DNA from: Conoideocrella luteorostrata | Taxonomy: Eukaryota; Ascomycota; Sordariomycetes; Hypocreales; Clavicipitaceae | DNA length: 31,117 nt | Assembly (NCBI GenBank): GCA_032433595.1 | Contig: JASWJB010000423.1 | Coordinates: 1-31,117, forward strand | Direction of reading: 5' to 3' | Part shown: piece by piece, positions 9,704-21,037 of the stretch | Numbering within the stretch: the stretch's first letter is position 1 | How the letters are laid out: each line of letters opens with the position of its first letter | Notes under the pieces: generated by a model | What the model was told of the DNA's origin: nothing | Seen by the model: the letters and a program-made list of their open reading frames with translations, nothing else | Databases searched by the model: none | Position numbers and translations under genes: made by a program

Positions 9704-11596
9704 TCAATAATATCCGCGATTTTGCTGCGACTCAACGTCGTATCCGTATGGCCCTGTACGATACGGTGGCGCCGCTCCTCTGCCTCTACTTTGCGGCGTT
9801 CCAGAACGATCATAGGGACCACCTGAGGGCTGGCCATACTCAGCGATGGGAGCCGTCATTGTTCGTTGCGGTGGATATTGCTGAGGTGTCCCTCCTCGTG
9901 GTGGTGGTATTGAGCCTGGTGGCCCTGTCACACTTCGGCCAAGCGAAGGAGGAGCGCCAGGGTTTCGATATGGAGTGACTGTCGGTGCAGGACTTGCTTG
10001 CCCAGAAGAATTGTAAGGATTGTATGGTTGGTATGCCATGGGACCAGTGTTGCTTCGTCCCATCGCTGGCGGTGCTGTGGCATTACTCTCTAATGACCGA
10101 TCCGTGAGTGTCCGCCCATAGCCCGGGTGTGGTGGCATGTTATTGTTGTTGTTGTCCATCAGAGCTGGGCTAGCGGTAATCGTTCGGAGAGGTGTCCCCA
10201 TTGAGTGGCCGCCTGTGGTGCCAAATCCAGGCCGAGAACTTGAGAAACTTCGCTGAGAGTTGGATGTTCCTGGGCGAGTTGGTGGTGCCATTGCGCTACC
10301 AAAGTCGGCCCCTGGGAGGCCGGGTACCGGGGACTGAGATCTACCATATCCCATGTCTGCGGCAGACGACACCAGCGGAGCTCTAGAGGAGAAACTCGAC
10401 ATTGAACTTGCAGTTCCAGTTCGTTGCATTGGCCGCCTGCCATCCATTGAGCCTAGCTCAAAACTACCAGGTGAGTTAGGACGAGACGCATACATGGGCA
10501 CTGTACTGGTTTTCTCGTCAAGTCCAACGGTGGGCATTTGAGGAAGGTTATCTTCCGTGCTGCCTTGTAAGCTGGGGATGGTGGGGAGTGTAGCTGCACG
10601 GTCGAATTGCGTCATCTTCTCCCCATTCCTCTTTGCCATCTCCAATTCCGCTTTCAACCTATTGGCCTGCCCTTTCGCTAGAGCTTTGTTTACCTTGGTC
10701 GTTACTATGCGAAGCAGCTTCTTGGTGACCTTTCTTTCGCAGTATCCGGACAAGCCTCCATCGGCACGAGGAATCCAGTGAAAGAGAAAGAAGACGTAAA
10801 ACAATACAGCCATCAGCAGGAAGAGAGCGGAGAAGACCCAAATCACGAAGGTGAAGCACATGCCGGAGAGAATTACAGCTTGCCGGTAATCCTCGGATGC
10901 AAGTACCTTAATTTTGTCAAAGAAGCCTAGAATTGCACCGTCGACGCTGGTCGCGGTAGGTGCAAGTTTGGCCTGGTACACGGATCTGAGTGTAAGGGCA
11001 TTGACGACTTGGCGGGGACCAGAGCAAAAGATGACACGGATCCATGCTAGAGAGAGACAAAACGTCAGTATCCATGAGGGTCGTAACAAGATAAGGTAAA
11101 ACACACATTTGAAACTGAAATAGGTGAACAGGGCTACGTATTCAGAGCCCTTTTTACTCTTCGTGAGCTCAGCAAAGACTAAAAATCTCTTCCATCCCTG
11201 ACCCTGACCGAACCGGATTGACTCCCATCGAACAGCCAAGCTGTCCAGAAAGCATTCGGCAACATTCCCTCGCTTCATGACCCGTACGGCTCTGACACAT
11301 TCGAATGCCAGGTTGATGAAGGAGAGCAGGATACAAACCGAAAAGATCCATTTCGAGACGTCGAATGGAATGGCAGGCTCAATCTTGGAGGACCATCGGT
11401 TGAAGGCAAGTAAGTTCACGGCTGTAAAGCTGTCGACAGCATAGACCGCGATTGAGATTATAAGCATAAACCACAAATACCCATAAGCAAATCCAGGGCC
11501 ACATCCCTTAGCCTTAAAGTCCTGCAGGTTGATATAGTCCCATTTCTGATCAGCAAACTCCCGAGTCTGCTTCTTTCGATTACTTGAGCAGCCCAT
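9704..11596 (-). CDS. KCH1: KCH1/PRM6-type fungal low-affinity potassium channel
   Basis: Two exons, 11596-11107 and 11046-9704, give 610 residues. The N-terminus (MGCSSNRKK, then QKWDYINLQDF) matches the fungal KCH family of plasma-membrane K+ import proteins, which support Ca2+ influx during pheromone and stress responses in yeast. MGC at the start could be N-myristoylated. Several hydrophobic segments follow: about residues 39-66, the stretch WIFSVCILLSFINLAF, the LFTYFSF region, and MCFTFVIWVFSALFLLMAVL. SGPRQVVNALTL is a conserved family block. The C-terminal half is a long Ser/Pro/Gly-rich disordered tail with an Asn run (MDNNNNNMPP). The intron (11106-11047, 60 nt; GTGTGT donor, CTGAC branch, pyrimidine-rich CTCTCTCTAG acceptor) has no stop and a length divisible by three, so an unspliced reading stays open. 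Confidence 0.85.
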   Translation of the reverse strand: MGCSSNRKKQTREFADQKWDYINLQDFKAKGCGPGFAYGYLWFMLIISIAVYAVDSFTAVNLLAFNRWSSKIEPAIPFDVSKWIFSVCILLSFINLAFECVRAVRVMKRGNVAECFLDSLAVRWESIRFGQGQGWKRFLVFAELTKSKKGSEYVALFTYFSFKCVFYLILLRPSWILTFCLSLAWIRVIFCSGPRQVVNALTLRSVYQAKLAPTATSVDGAILGFFDKIKVLASEDYRQAVILSGMCFTFVIWVFSALFLLMAVLFYVFFLFHWIPRADGGLSGYCERKVTKKLLRIVTTKVNKALAKGQANRLKAELEMAKRNGEKMTQFDRAATLPTIPSLQGSTEDNLPQMPTVGLDEKTSTVPMYASRPNSPGSFELGSMDGRRPMQRTGTASSMSSFSSRAPLVSSAADMGYGRSQSPVPGLPGADFGSAMAPPTRPGTSNSQRSFSSSRPGFGTTGGHSMGTPLRTITASPALMDNNNNNMPPHPGYGRTLTDRSLESNATAPPAMGRSNTGPMAYQPYNPYNSSGQASPAPTVTPYRNPGAPPSLGRSVTGPPGSIPPPRGGTPQQYPPQRTMTAPIAEYGQPSGGPYDRSGTPQSRGRGAAPPYRTGPYGYDVESQQNRGYY

Positions 11597-14500
11597 TGTG
11601 TTTAACTTTTGGGCCCGCGAAACGGTCCAGCCGGTTCAAAATATTAATCTCGACGTTGATGTGATTGAGCGAGTGATTTCGTCGTTGCGACTTTGAGAGA
11701 GCTACAAAGTGATGCGGACCTGCCGACAGCACTCTTCACTCGTCGCCGTGGTGTAGTTGTTCTTATGCCAAGGTCGAGGTATCCAGAAATCGAAAGAGGA
11801 GCCTGCAATCTTTCTAACGCCAGCCAGGCGAATCGAAAGATGAACTATGCCGGAGTGTCAACGCTGATTCCCCATATCTTTCATACACAAAACAAGTCAC
11901 CGGGTCTTGTCGCAGTGATTAAGTTGGTCGACGTCGTAGTAGTCGTATGCACGCTACTTGGCGAGGCACAAAAGCAAAAAGGTGCATATACCGAAACGTG
12001 GCGGCCGGGAAAGGTGAGAGATGAAGAGGTGATGAGGGAGAGAAACGCGGGTGAGAAAGCGGCACTTCGTACTCCGTACGCAATGGGACGATTTTCCAAG
12101 ACGAGGACAAGCCGCAAAGTTTCAAGGGCCAGGGTGTCCGGCGTGTCGAGACCGAAACGAGGGATCAGATTGTTTTTGGCAAACGAGTGAGTCGGAAGCT
12201 ACCAAGGTTAATGGCTCAACATGGCACGATATGAGACGCGCGCCGAGACGTGGCAGGAGAAATGTGGCCGGAAGCAAAAGAATAAACGGAAACGGATAAC
12301 TAAAGACCGGCACAAAAGAGTGATTATTGTTTACAATGGAATGTACGGTTGGCGATAGGAAGACAATGAGAATGGGGAACGGGGGGAGCAGGCTGTGGGC
12401 CTGAAGGGCAGATGGGGTTTTGGAAGAGACAATACCCCGTACAGAGGGAGTTCGTTGGCTTGCTCACTGCCCGGAATGGACAGGCGTGAGGCATCCGCTC
12501 CTCAGAGAGACAGTCAAGCAGTGAATAGACGCAGAGGACATGCTGGTCGATAACTTTTACCAAGCTCCCTCGCCAGGACCACCAGTCTCCGGACGGCTTT
12601 GGCTCACTTAGATTGGTGTCAGTGCTGTACCCCTGACCCTGACGCCGAACCAAATTGAGCCCACATGACCCACTACTGGCTCTCTGGGGCCGTCGCAAGG
12701 GGCGTCACCTCTCAAGACAGCCGCCAGGGGTCTGGCCATGTGATTGGCCTGCGGAGGTCCGCTAAGGACTGCTCAAACACCGTCCCCGCCTTTATATCGA
12801 CCATCCAATTCCAACAGATGGCAAGTTGGACAGATGAATCTCTCGAGCAACTGCTGAAATCTGGAGCACAGAAGCGCCAGCCGTGTTCCTCATGTCCCGT
12901 CCCAGCGCTTCCGTGCGACCGCAGCAAATAATTGAAACTGGCGATATTGTGCTGGCATTGATTTCTCGTTGCCGCCCAGCACCACCTCATGCTGTCGTTA
13001 CCTTGATTTACCCCCGTCAACTTTTCCCATCAAATTGAGTGCCGATGGGAGGCCGTTGACACTAGGCCAAGCGAGACGCCCAAAACCCACGCAGAGGCCA
13101 ACCGATTCTGTCCCAAGCCTTACAACTGGGGCAGAAGACGGAAGGAAGATGGGGCGACGAAGCGAACAATGATAACTCCACTTCTTCGTGCCAGCGACCA
13201 GGGTGTCGATCACCTTGAAACAAGCGTTGACGCCTTGTCTCCTACGATGACATCGACAGTTCATGCTGATGGAACGTCGGCCTGTACGTTGCTGTTGGTA
13301 GGCGTTTGACCCGGCCCGCACAAGCCAAGTTGCCTATATTGGACTCTTTTCCTTCCTGTATCATCAACAAAGGAAAGATACTGCTGATCCAAACGGTATG
13401 GGTGCTGAAAATTGTAGTTGACAGCTATGCTGCCGAGCGTGGTTTCACAGTCTCATTGACTTTGGTTGCAGCTTGTCGTGATACACTAGAGAATCGCGAG
13501 CCGTCTGAGAAGCAGCCCATACCCGAGTTGACTTCAGGGTCTATTGCTTCATTTTGGTGGCACGTGGGAGCACGGGTTACGGCAACTGCGATTGGTCTCG
13601 CTTACAATACTGCAAGCATTCACTCCAAAACGATGCCCATGTGAATGACGCATTACCGGCGATCCCAAGCCTATAGATGTTACAGATGTCGAGCTCCAGA
13701 TGAACAAGTCAACGGGATGGCATTCATGATTCACCGTGCCTTTTTTTTAAGCGCATAATCGTCCCCTTAGACCGGTCGCTCTACTGGCTGGAAATGCGCT
13801 CCTCCCTGCAAGTCATCTTTTCTACATCAAATTAATACCTCACTAGCTTACCACAATGTCAAATCTTAGATATGCGGAACAGAAGTTCTCTGTTTCAACC
13901 AAGCGCTGAGTTGCTCATTGCTGATAGTCTGCTCGGGCCGGCCACGGTGTGATTAACTGTTATGCAATACATGATCATCGACTCTGTCTTCCACAGAATC
14001 TCCGAGCAATCGAAAAGCTGTAATTTAGTCCTGCCATCTGCATCGCTTTTAAAGCCAGCGGGACTAGCGCTCGTCGATTGTCTGTCTAACAGCACGAGGG
14101 AGGCCAACACGTATCCATATAAATAGGCTCAAGATGCGACAGCTTCATGCACGTGTCGTCATGCACAGAGTGGTCATGGAGGGTAATACCTGCAGATGCA
14201 TGCAAGATAGGATGATATCCATTATTATCGCTTGGTGCACTGCAGTAACTTCATCATAAATTTGCGAGCCTTTTCTAATACGATTCCAGTGCTCATCTAT
14301 TCATGACCCCGGTTTCCCATCCCGAGAAATGTGAACGGTCAACCGAACTCCGCCCGCCACGGAAATGGCTAGCGTGGCCAGTGCGCCAGACTTACCCCAA
14401 TATTTCATCTGCTCCAGCTACCCAAGAGTGCAAAACCTCGACATCAACGGCATTTTGCATACACCCCTCCCCAAGAATACCAAAAAGGGGAGAACAGATT

Positions 14501-14653
14501 CAGGCACCGGGACATCCCATTTTGCGAATTCGCGATCGCTGGCTTCTGCTTGTGGTTCGGTCGCCGGCGCCACAGCCAGCCAGCGAATCTACGTCACTGC
14601 TCCTTCTTCCGAGATATCATTCAGACTCGCTCCAACTCTCACATAACTTGAAG
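11597..14653. other. 3-kb divergent intergenic region, no supported gene
   Basis: It separates the minus-strand KCH1-like gene from the plus-strand LAM2-like gene and so carries both promoters. Open frames of up to 165 codons (for example 11693-12190 plus) lack motifs. An exact TACTCCGTA is at 12070-12078, about 470 bp upstream of the KCH1-like start. I see no RNA gene or repeat array here. Confidence 0.6.
12070..12078. repeat. TACTCCGTA copy
   Basis: Exact copy of the dispersed word, in context CGTACTCCGTACG, which is itself a nearly symmetric sequence. Confidence 0.9.
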
Positions 14654-15364
14654 ATGGCCCTTCCAAACACAACACCGCCTCTGCTGCTCACGAAGCGCCT
14701 CAACGCGTTCCTCCACTCCAATCAAACCCCTCAGCTACCAACACTCCTCCTCACGACCTACCACGGCAAGCTCCTCGCCCATGCAGGCCCTCACCCGGTC
14801 TCCGTCCTGCGAACCCATGCTACCGTAGCGGCATCTCTCCTCGCGATTCACACCTCTTCGTCAGTAGACGTTCCATCCGCCTTGCCCGGCTCCAGAACAC
14901 CCGATCCGATCAACAGCTCGCCTGTTCTTGGTTCCGACGATACAGACCACGATAGCCACGACGATCTCGCCCCCCACGACGTAATTGCGTCAAAAAGAGC
15001 TGCTGCGCAAAGAAGGACCGCCAAATCCGTCAAACCCGTCACTATAACGGTTCAGCTCAGTGGCGGAACCGTCATCATCCGACGCCTCAAGTGCGGCTTG
15101 TTGTTCGTCTGCGTTGGGCCTTCAGCACATGATCTGCAGCCCGACGCACATCTACAACGCGAAAATGGTGAATTGGTTACGGGCAGTCCTAGCGAGGTTG
15201 AAAGTCTAGTTAGTGCTGGTGGACAAACGACGTCTAGCCTGGATAGTGTGGGTGCTGCCTCGGTCGTGGCAATGAGAAGGCATGCTGGTGAATTGGCGCG
15301 GTGGCTGGATGATAAGCTCGGTACGCTGAGGGTTCCAGAAGAGGGTGTTGGCTCGAGCGACTAG
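14654..15364 (+). CDS. Roadblock/LC7-type protein, LAM2/LAMTOR2-like (EGO/Ragulator complex component)
   Basis: A single exon of 236 residues. The N-terminal half (LTKRLNAFLHSN, LPTLLLTTYHGKLLAHAG, RTHATVAASLLAI) and the later TITVQLSGGTVIIRRLKCGLLFVCVGP form the two halves of a roadblock fold. They are separated by an Asp/Ser/Pro-rich low-complexity insert (about residues 75-128), which is usual in filamentous fungi. The C-terminus has RHAGELARWLDDKLGTLRVPEE. Proteins of this type act at the vacuolar membrane as scaffold subunits for Rag GTPases in amino-acid signalling to TORC1. ATG 14654 is chosen because domain similarity begins at once. The frame is open upstream to ATG 14303, which would add 117 residues of no domain character. 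Confidence 0.75.
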   Translation: MALPNTTPPLLLTKRLNAFLHSNQTPQLPTLLLTTYHGKLLAHAGPHPVSVLRTHATVAASLLAIHTSSSVDVPSALPGSRTPDPINSSPVLGSDDTDHDSHDDLAPHDVIASKRAAAQRRTAKSVKPVTITVQLSGGTVIIRRLKCGLLFVCVGPSAHDLQPDAHLQRENGELVTGSPSEVESLVSAGGQTTSSLDSVGAASVVAMRRHAGELARWLDDKLGTLRVPEEGVGSSD

Positions 15365-16422
15365 GGAAAAAAGATTTGTGCTTATTTTATAGTTTTATTT
15401 TCTTCCGAGTTTCTCTCATGAACTCGATTCTTCTGACTGCAAAGCCAACCAACTATAGGGCATTGAAAGGCGTTAGGAATGGCGCAAGAATAGCGTGCGA
15501 TTCAATTTCATCGCGGGTGATTGGGTGATGGGATGATTTGGCGACAATATTAGAGATTCCAGCGTCCTTAATCAGAGCGCTTCACGCTAGATACCAGCAT
15601 GAATCGATAATTTTTGTTTAGCTTGCACTGTGTAGTGAACCGTTCGAAGAGAGTGCCAAGTTAAGTACATCTTTGAATCTGACGGTGAGCTCGCATGGAA
15701 AATTGAATTGCCTATTCTTCTCTCTTCAAGGATATCTTAACTCAGAAAATTCGGTGATAGTACGTGCTGGAAATGACCCTCGGAATTTCCATCCACCATC
15801 GTAACTAAGTTCAAACAATTACCCGCCGGTTTTGCAACCTAACCCAGTCAGACAAGCTTCTACTCTACAGCAACCATCCAAGACGGCAGATCGATCCCGC
15901 GATTCACTTATCAGGAGTTAACGGGGTACATATAATCTAGAAATATATACGTCGGGAGGGGGGTAATATGGATCGCAGCGCTTTGCGGGGTGAAGAATTG
16001 GACGATTTAAGAGTTCTGTCTTTGTAGTGAGAACGTATACATTGATTTGATACACCTGAAACTCTGTTAAATTTTAGTGAATAGTGACCATCTATCGCAT
16101 GGGAATGCTTCAGACTTTCGGTATAGCCCCCTTCGCAGAAGACGCGTATTTTGGATGACTGTAGCAAACAATATTTCAAATGCCCGTCCAAAGATGTTTT
16201 ACATATACCCCATGAAATGTGAAAGTTCACCATCAAACCTGCAAGATGCCAGCCAACCTTGCGCCAAGAATGAAAAGAAGCCATAAAAACCCATGTTTGT
16301 GTTTCCAAAGTCAACACCTGCGCCGTGATGAACAATAGGAAAGAAACGCCGTCTATGCAAGAGCAATAACTCCGGAATGCATAACCCCATGCAGTGCGCT
16401 TAACTGTGCCGTTACTCCTTTA
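15365..16422. other. Convergent intergenic region
   Basis: It lies between the LAM2-like stop and the stop of the minus-strand disordered-protein gene, so it should hold both 3' UTRs and terminators. The 132-codon minus-strand frame at 15937-16335 has no motif and is probably UTR. Nothing else is seen. Confidence 0.55.
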
Positions 16423-18397
16423 CTACTCAATGCTCATTCGCATGATGCCGTCATTAGTATCGACCATACCTTGAAACCCAATCCTTGGTTTACTGTTCTG
16501 CCGCCCGGTACCACCACTTGCACTCCCGGCGTCGCTTTGGGCACTGCTGCCCGCTTTGTCGCCCCCTGTGCTGCCTGGTCGAGAACCCCAAGGAACTGAG
16601 TCGCGCTGCATAGGGCTTTGCAAGATAGGTGAGTTGTGGGCACTCATACCCGGGCTGACGGCTCGACGTTTAAAGCTAACAGGGTCAAATTCCTCATCAC
16701 GTCGTCTTTTGTTGTTAATGCGCCGGGTAATTTCTGCAGCACTAGGTCCCTGAGCATTACTGCTATGTGAGGCCTACATCGTGTCAGAATAGATTTGGAT
16801 GGAAATATGAAGCAAAGGACATAGAAGTTGCTTACTGAGTTTCCAGACAATGCGCCGCCTGGAACAGGAGATTCCATGCCTGCATCCTCACTCACACCAG
16901 ACGAGGATCCTCGGGGACGAAAAGCAGGTGGCGGCGGAGTTGTTCGTACGCCAACTATGCTACTCGATTCAGAGAAGGTGTCCCAGAAAGGTTTGCCCTT
17001 GGAGTTCTTCACAGCCTGTTGCTTAAAACTACCAGACAGCCCTGAGGCCAGGTCGCCCATCATAGATATATCCTCCTCCTGAATATCGTCGATGGAGTCA
17101 TTGATTCCCATGTTTGGTGAAGACAAAGCACTTGCGGCTGTACCAGACTCGGCTTGAGGATGTGGTGCTCGGGGTTCAAGGGTAACGTCACTCTCGCGAA
17201 CTTGTTTAACAATTTCTGCTTCTCGACGTGTCTCTGCGTCAGCCGGGGCGCCTTCTTCAAACAGAGCGGCTCGAATTCTAGCAAATGTCTTCGTTTTGGG
17301 CTACAATTATGTTAGTATCTGCCAATATATGCACGCATAATGGAACCAGTCTTTACCAAAAGATTAGCACGGCGCGTGACAGTTCGCCGGATGACACCTC
17401 GTTGCCCATCGCCGCTGTTGGCATCAGCGTCACTTTGCGACTTTCCGCTTTCGTCACCATCTGTAGCAGAGATGTGCAGTTGATTGGCCTGCCAGCTTAT
17501 GCTTTCTCTTCGGGTCTTTGCAGAGGTACTAGGCGGAGACTTGGAGATAGAAGCTGCGGACACGTTGAATCCCAGTCCCAGGGGTCCGCGAACTTTTTTC
17601 TTGGGTTGTTTTCGATGCCTTTGCCGTTGCTGGAAGCTCATGAGGCTACTCATAGCAGGAGATCCAAAGGGACCCATAGATCCCATATTCGAGGTGGTCC
17701 TTGATACTTGAGGGGTAATAACGTAAGACTCGTCCATATCTTCGTCCATGAGGTCATCATCATCCGATGAACTTGACGATTCAGACCCAACAGCTTGTTG
17801 GGTGGTGCTCCCGAGCGAGCTACTAATATTTATCTTCTCATGATTGCCCATCATTGACCATAATGATGAGGATGTTTGCTCGGGGCCACCGGCTTCGTTC
17901 CTCCGGCCAGGAATATTCATGGCTCGGTTGCCAATAGTAGGGGATGAATCTGGAGATGATTCGGCGAGCGTTGAGTGGTGTAAGCTGGTAGCAGCACGAG
18001 AAAAGTCGAGGCCACGCGACCGGCGGGGGAGAATATTAGTAGGAGAGGCATAAATCTGGGAGTGATCGAGCTTCGGCGACAGAGGTGGCGGCTTGATATA
18101 TGGATTCGAGACTGCAGGAGGAGGTGTAAGCTGACGAGAAGGCATGTGCAGTGACAAGCCCTTCAGCTGAGAGCGACGTGGTGTGACTGGGAGTTGCGTG
18201 TCCTTGATGTCGGAGTCATCCTTTGATGTTCTGCGGGACACTTCGATAATGTGTGGCGATGGGGACAGCTTTGATGGTGTTCCTCCTCCATCAGACAAAG
18301 ATCGAGCCTTGTTAGTCAGGGGCGACCGGTCGTATAACATGGACCCCGAATCGCCGCAGTCCATGATTGCGGACTCCTCCATGGGATACTCGTCCAT
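16423..18397 (-). CDS. Conserved Ser/Thr-Pro-rich, largely disordered nuclear-type protein of unknown function
   Basis: Three exons (18397-17357, 17300-16836, 16773-16423) give 618 residues, with all junctions in phase 0. The introns are 56 nt (donor GTAAAG, branch TACTAAC, acceptor TTGTAG) and 62 nt (donor GTAAGC, acceptor ATGTAG). The protein has many SP/TP sites, including TPRR at 72-75 (a CDK-type consensus), an acidic block at about 211-224, and basic blocks HRKQPKKKVR (261-270) and NNKRRRDEEFDPVSFKRR that look like nuclear localisation signals. A well-ordered stretch KTKTFARIRAALFEEGAP starts exon 2, and the extreme C-terminus GFQGMVDTNDGIMRMSIE looks like a conserved short motif. I recognise it as a filamentous-ascomycete conserved protein but cannot name it. 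A regulatory, cell-cycle or transcriptional role is inference from composition. Confidence 0.8.
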
Positions 18398-19774
18398 GCT
18401 TGACCAGATACGCGTCCAAGCTGGATATTATCAGTGCAGGCGAAGATGACAACAAAAAGATGTCGAGATTTGCCCAGATAGTTCCTGCCACCAAGACCCA
18501 AAGCCGGTAACTGAAGGTCGAGCTGGAGGCGTAGGGTTAAGGTTGTTGAACAGCCATTGAAATTGATGCGGGAGACTAGCTCAACAGTTGCATCGGATCG
18601 TCTGTACTTATAAAGCACAAATCAAGGGCGCGTAATAATAACCCGTGAGTAGAAGAATTGGTCGCGATAGGGATAGTGCGAAGAGAAGAGGACGACGGTT
18701 ACAACGACAAGCCGCGAATTTGTCGTTGGGCGCGTCTTGCCAAGTCGTAGCATGGGTCGAGGAGTAAGTACCGCTTGAGTGGTCACTGGTTGTGGCGATG
18801 CATGTAGCCTTCATAGCCAGCCAGGTCGTGGCTGGTGCAGTGTTTCAGTGGGGGCAATGTCAACTGGTGGTCCGCCGAAACGAATCGCCGCGGCGCCTCC
18901 ACCCTACATTACGCAAATCTCCTGGCTATGTCAATAACACGCTGGCTCTTGGCTTTAGATGCTCCTCATTCATACCTTATCGTACGATTATCGCCTTTGC
19001 TAAGGGTTATTGTCGGGTAATGAAGGTTGTCTGCGCAAGGTATGGGATTAATCTCTCCTCCAATACGGAGCACAAATCCGCCTAGCAACTCCGCCCTAGG
19101 CCCTCCATCCGGTATAGCACTAGCAATAAAACTCACCAGTCATGGCGTCGCTTCCCGAGACACCTTCCTAACGTGAGTGGAAGTACTCCGTACAGTGGGA
19201 GGCATAAAGTTTTTGCATGCCTGCAGGTATTTTCTTCGCTGAGGGGCATGAAAGAACTGTATGCACATACTGTAATTAAACACAGGTATCTATCGAGTTT
19301 GGTGGGAAATAAAGGCGTACTAGATGGCAAATAAACCGTCATCATATTATTTTATATGATAGTATATGACGGTAAGAAAATCCAGTTTTTCCGCTTCACC
19401 GATGATATCGTCCCCTTCCGCCCGCAAAAAAAAAAAAAAACACATTTGACGTCAGCAGCTCTGCAAGGTGATGACGGCTTACAAGGCGCATTTTTGAGCA
19501 GCGGGGCAACAACAGCGGGGTCAGTCCAGCACCTCCGTACAAAAGATTCACACTTTCCGAGTTCCCGTGAACTCGTAACCAGCTACATAATCGCTGCAAA
19601 GTGCAAGTACCCTGATGAGCATTTCCAGGGCCGCGCAACGTATCCAAAGTATAACAAGTTATCTGCAGCCCATCAGGCCATCCTTCAAGGTTCCCATTCC
19701 AGGTACGGGACCCCACATGACCGTGCTTGTAGTACTCATGCTAAGCTGGTGTGATAGGCCAGCAGCTGGGAACA
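18398..19774. other. Divergent intergenic region
   Basis: It carries the promoters of the disordered-protein gene (left) and glyoxalase I (right). The region holds an exact TACTCCGTA at 19184-19192, a TACGGAGCA variant at 19064-19072 and a 15-base A run at 19426-19440. Open frames are short and uninformative. Confidence 0.55.
19184..19192. repeat. TACTCCGTA copy
   Basis: Exact copy in context GTACTCCGTAC, about 580 bp upstream of the glyoxalase I start. A one-mismatch copy lies 120 bp to its left. Confidence 0.9.
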
Positions 19775-21037
19775 ATGGCGGCCACTACGAATACCGCTTC
19801 TTATAAGTTCAATCACTCGATGTAGGTCTAATGCAAGGCTTATTACTCAACTTTATTGCAACTGACGTAAATTTTTCCAGGATTCGAGTCAAGGATCCCA
19901 AGGAATCTGGTAAGGCGTGAGCATGACCTAGGCGATATGCGGCTTCAGGCTCCGGCGGAAGAATTCAGAACTGATCCAGAACGTCGACAGTGAAATTTTA
20001 TGAATTCCTGGGCATGTCAATGGTGAGGAAACTCGAATTTCCTGACAACAAATTTGACTTGTACTTCATGGGATACAACAGTCCAGGGGCAGTTTCCCAC
20101 GGCAACTCCATGGTTAATCGTGAAGGCGTTATTGAGTTGACGCACAACTACGGCACTGAGAACGACGATAGCTATACAGCCAATAACGGTAACAAGGAGC
20201 CACACCGAGGCTTTGGTCACACCTGCATTAGCGTGGATAACATCCAAGCCGCTTGCAAGAGGCTAGAAGATGCCGGATACAAGTTCCAGAAGAAGCTTAC
20301 CGACGGCCGTATGAACCATATTGCCTTTGCTCTGGACCCAGACGGCTATGGGGTGGAGATTATCGGACAAAAGTCAATCGAAGAAACAGCAAACGTCAAG
20401 AATACCGATGTGACTACCTACCGAATGGTAAGAGATTCTGGATGCTGCAGGCATCCAACCCGCTGTATCGGCATATATGGGAGACCAGGATGTTCCGTAG
20501 TTGGCTGACATTTGTGATAGAATCATACCATGATCCGCGTCAAAGATGCCGAAAAGTCCCTCAAGTTCTACCAAGACGTCATGGGTATGACACTTTTCAG
20601 AACTTCTGAGAATTCATCTGCTGGATTTAATTTGTATTTCCTTGGTTATCCTGGCGAACAGGGCATGCCCAAGGACGGAAAGACTAGCAACCGCGAGGGC
20701 TTGCTAGAGCTCACCTGGAACTACGGTACCGAGAAGGATGCAAATTTTAAGTATCACAACGGCAACGATGAACCTCAAGGCTTCGGCCACATCTGTATGC
20801 GTTGCCATTTTGCTAAGCTAATCTAACCCAAATTACAACTCAATCACTAACTGGCAAATAGGCGTAAGCGTTGACGATGTCGATGCTGCTTGCCAACGTT
20901 TCGAGGATCTCAAGTGCGATTGGAGGAAGAGGCTGACGGAAGGTCGCATGAAAAATGTAGCCTTTTTGCTTGACCCAGACGGCTACTCGATCGAGGTTGT
21001 CCCAAACGACAAGTACAGTGACAAGCAAGTTAGCTAA
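19775..21037 (+). CDS. GLO1: Glyoxalase I (lactoylglutathione lyase), two-domain fungal form
   Basis: Five exons (19775-19821, 19881-19909, 19991-20427, 20521-20794, 20862-21037) give 320 residues, the length of monomeric yeast-type glyoxalase I. It converts the methylglyoxal-glutathione hemithioacetal to S-lactoylglutathione in the cytosol. Each half is a complete glyoxalase module starting with FNHSMIRVKD or MNHTMIRVKD. Inferred metal ligands are present in both: H14, E74, H102, E148 in the first and H173, E234, H261, E307 in the second (ELTHNYGTE/ELTWNYGTE, GFGHTCIS/GFGHICVS, DPDGYGVEI/DPDGYSIEV). Both active sites therefore look intact. Introns are 59, 81, 93 and 67 nt. The first two exons are only 47 and 29 nt, and splicing them is required to supply the first metal ligand, which fixes the start at 19775. 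Confidence 0.93.

Noticed and set aside
11693..12190. 165-codon plus-strand open frame upstream of the KCH1-like gene
   Set aside because: Arg-rich mixed composition with no domain, and overlapping open frames exist on the other strand. Probably promoter DNA.
12324..12698. 124-codon minus-strand frame and a short similarity of CCCTGACCCTGAC at about 12631 to a piece of the KCH1-like gene near 11202
   Set aside because: The similarity covers only about 30 bases with gaps and does not extend, so it is best taken as coincidence.
15937..16335. 132-codon minus-strand frame downstream of the disordered-protein gene
   Set aside because: Directly in the expected 3' UTR, with no motif and no start context.
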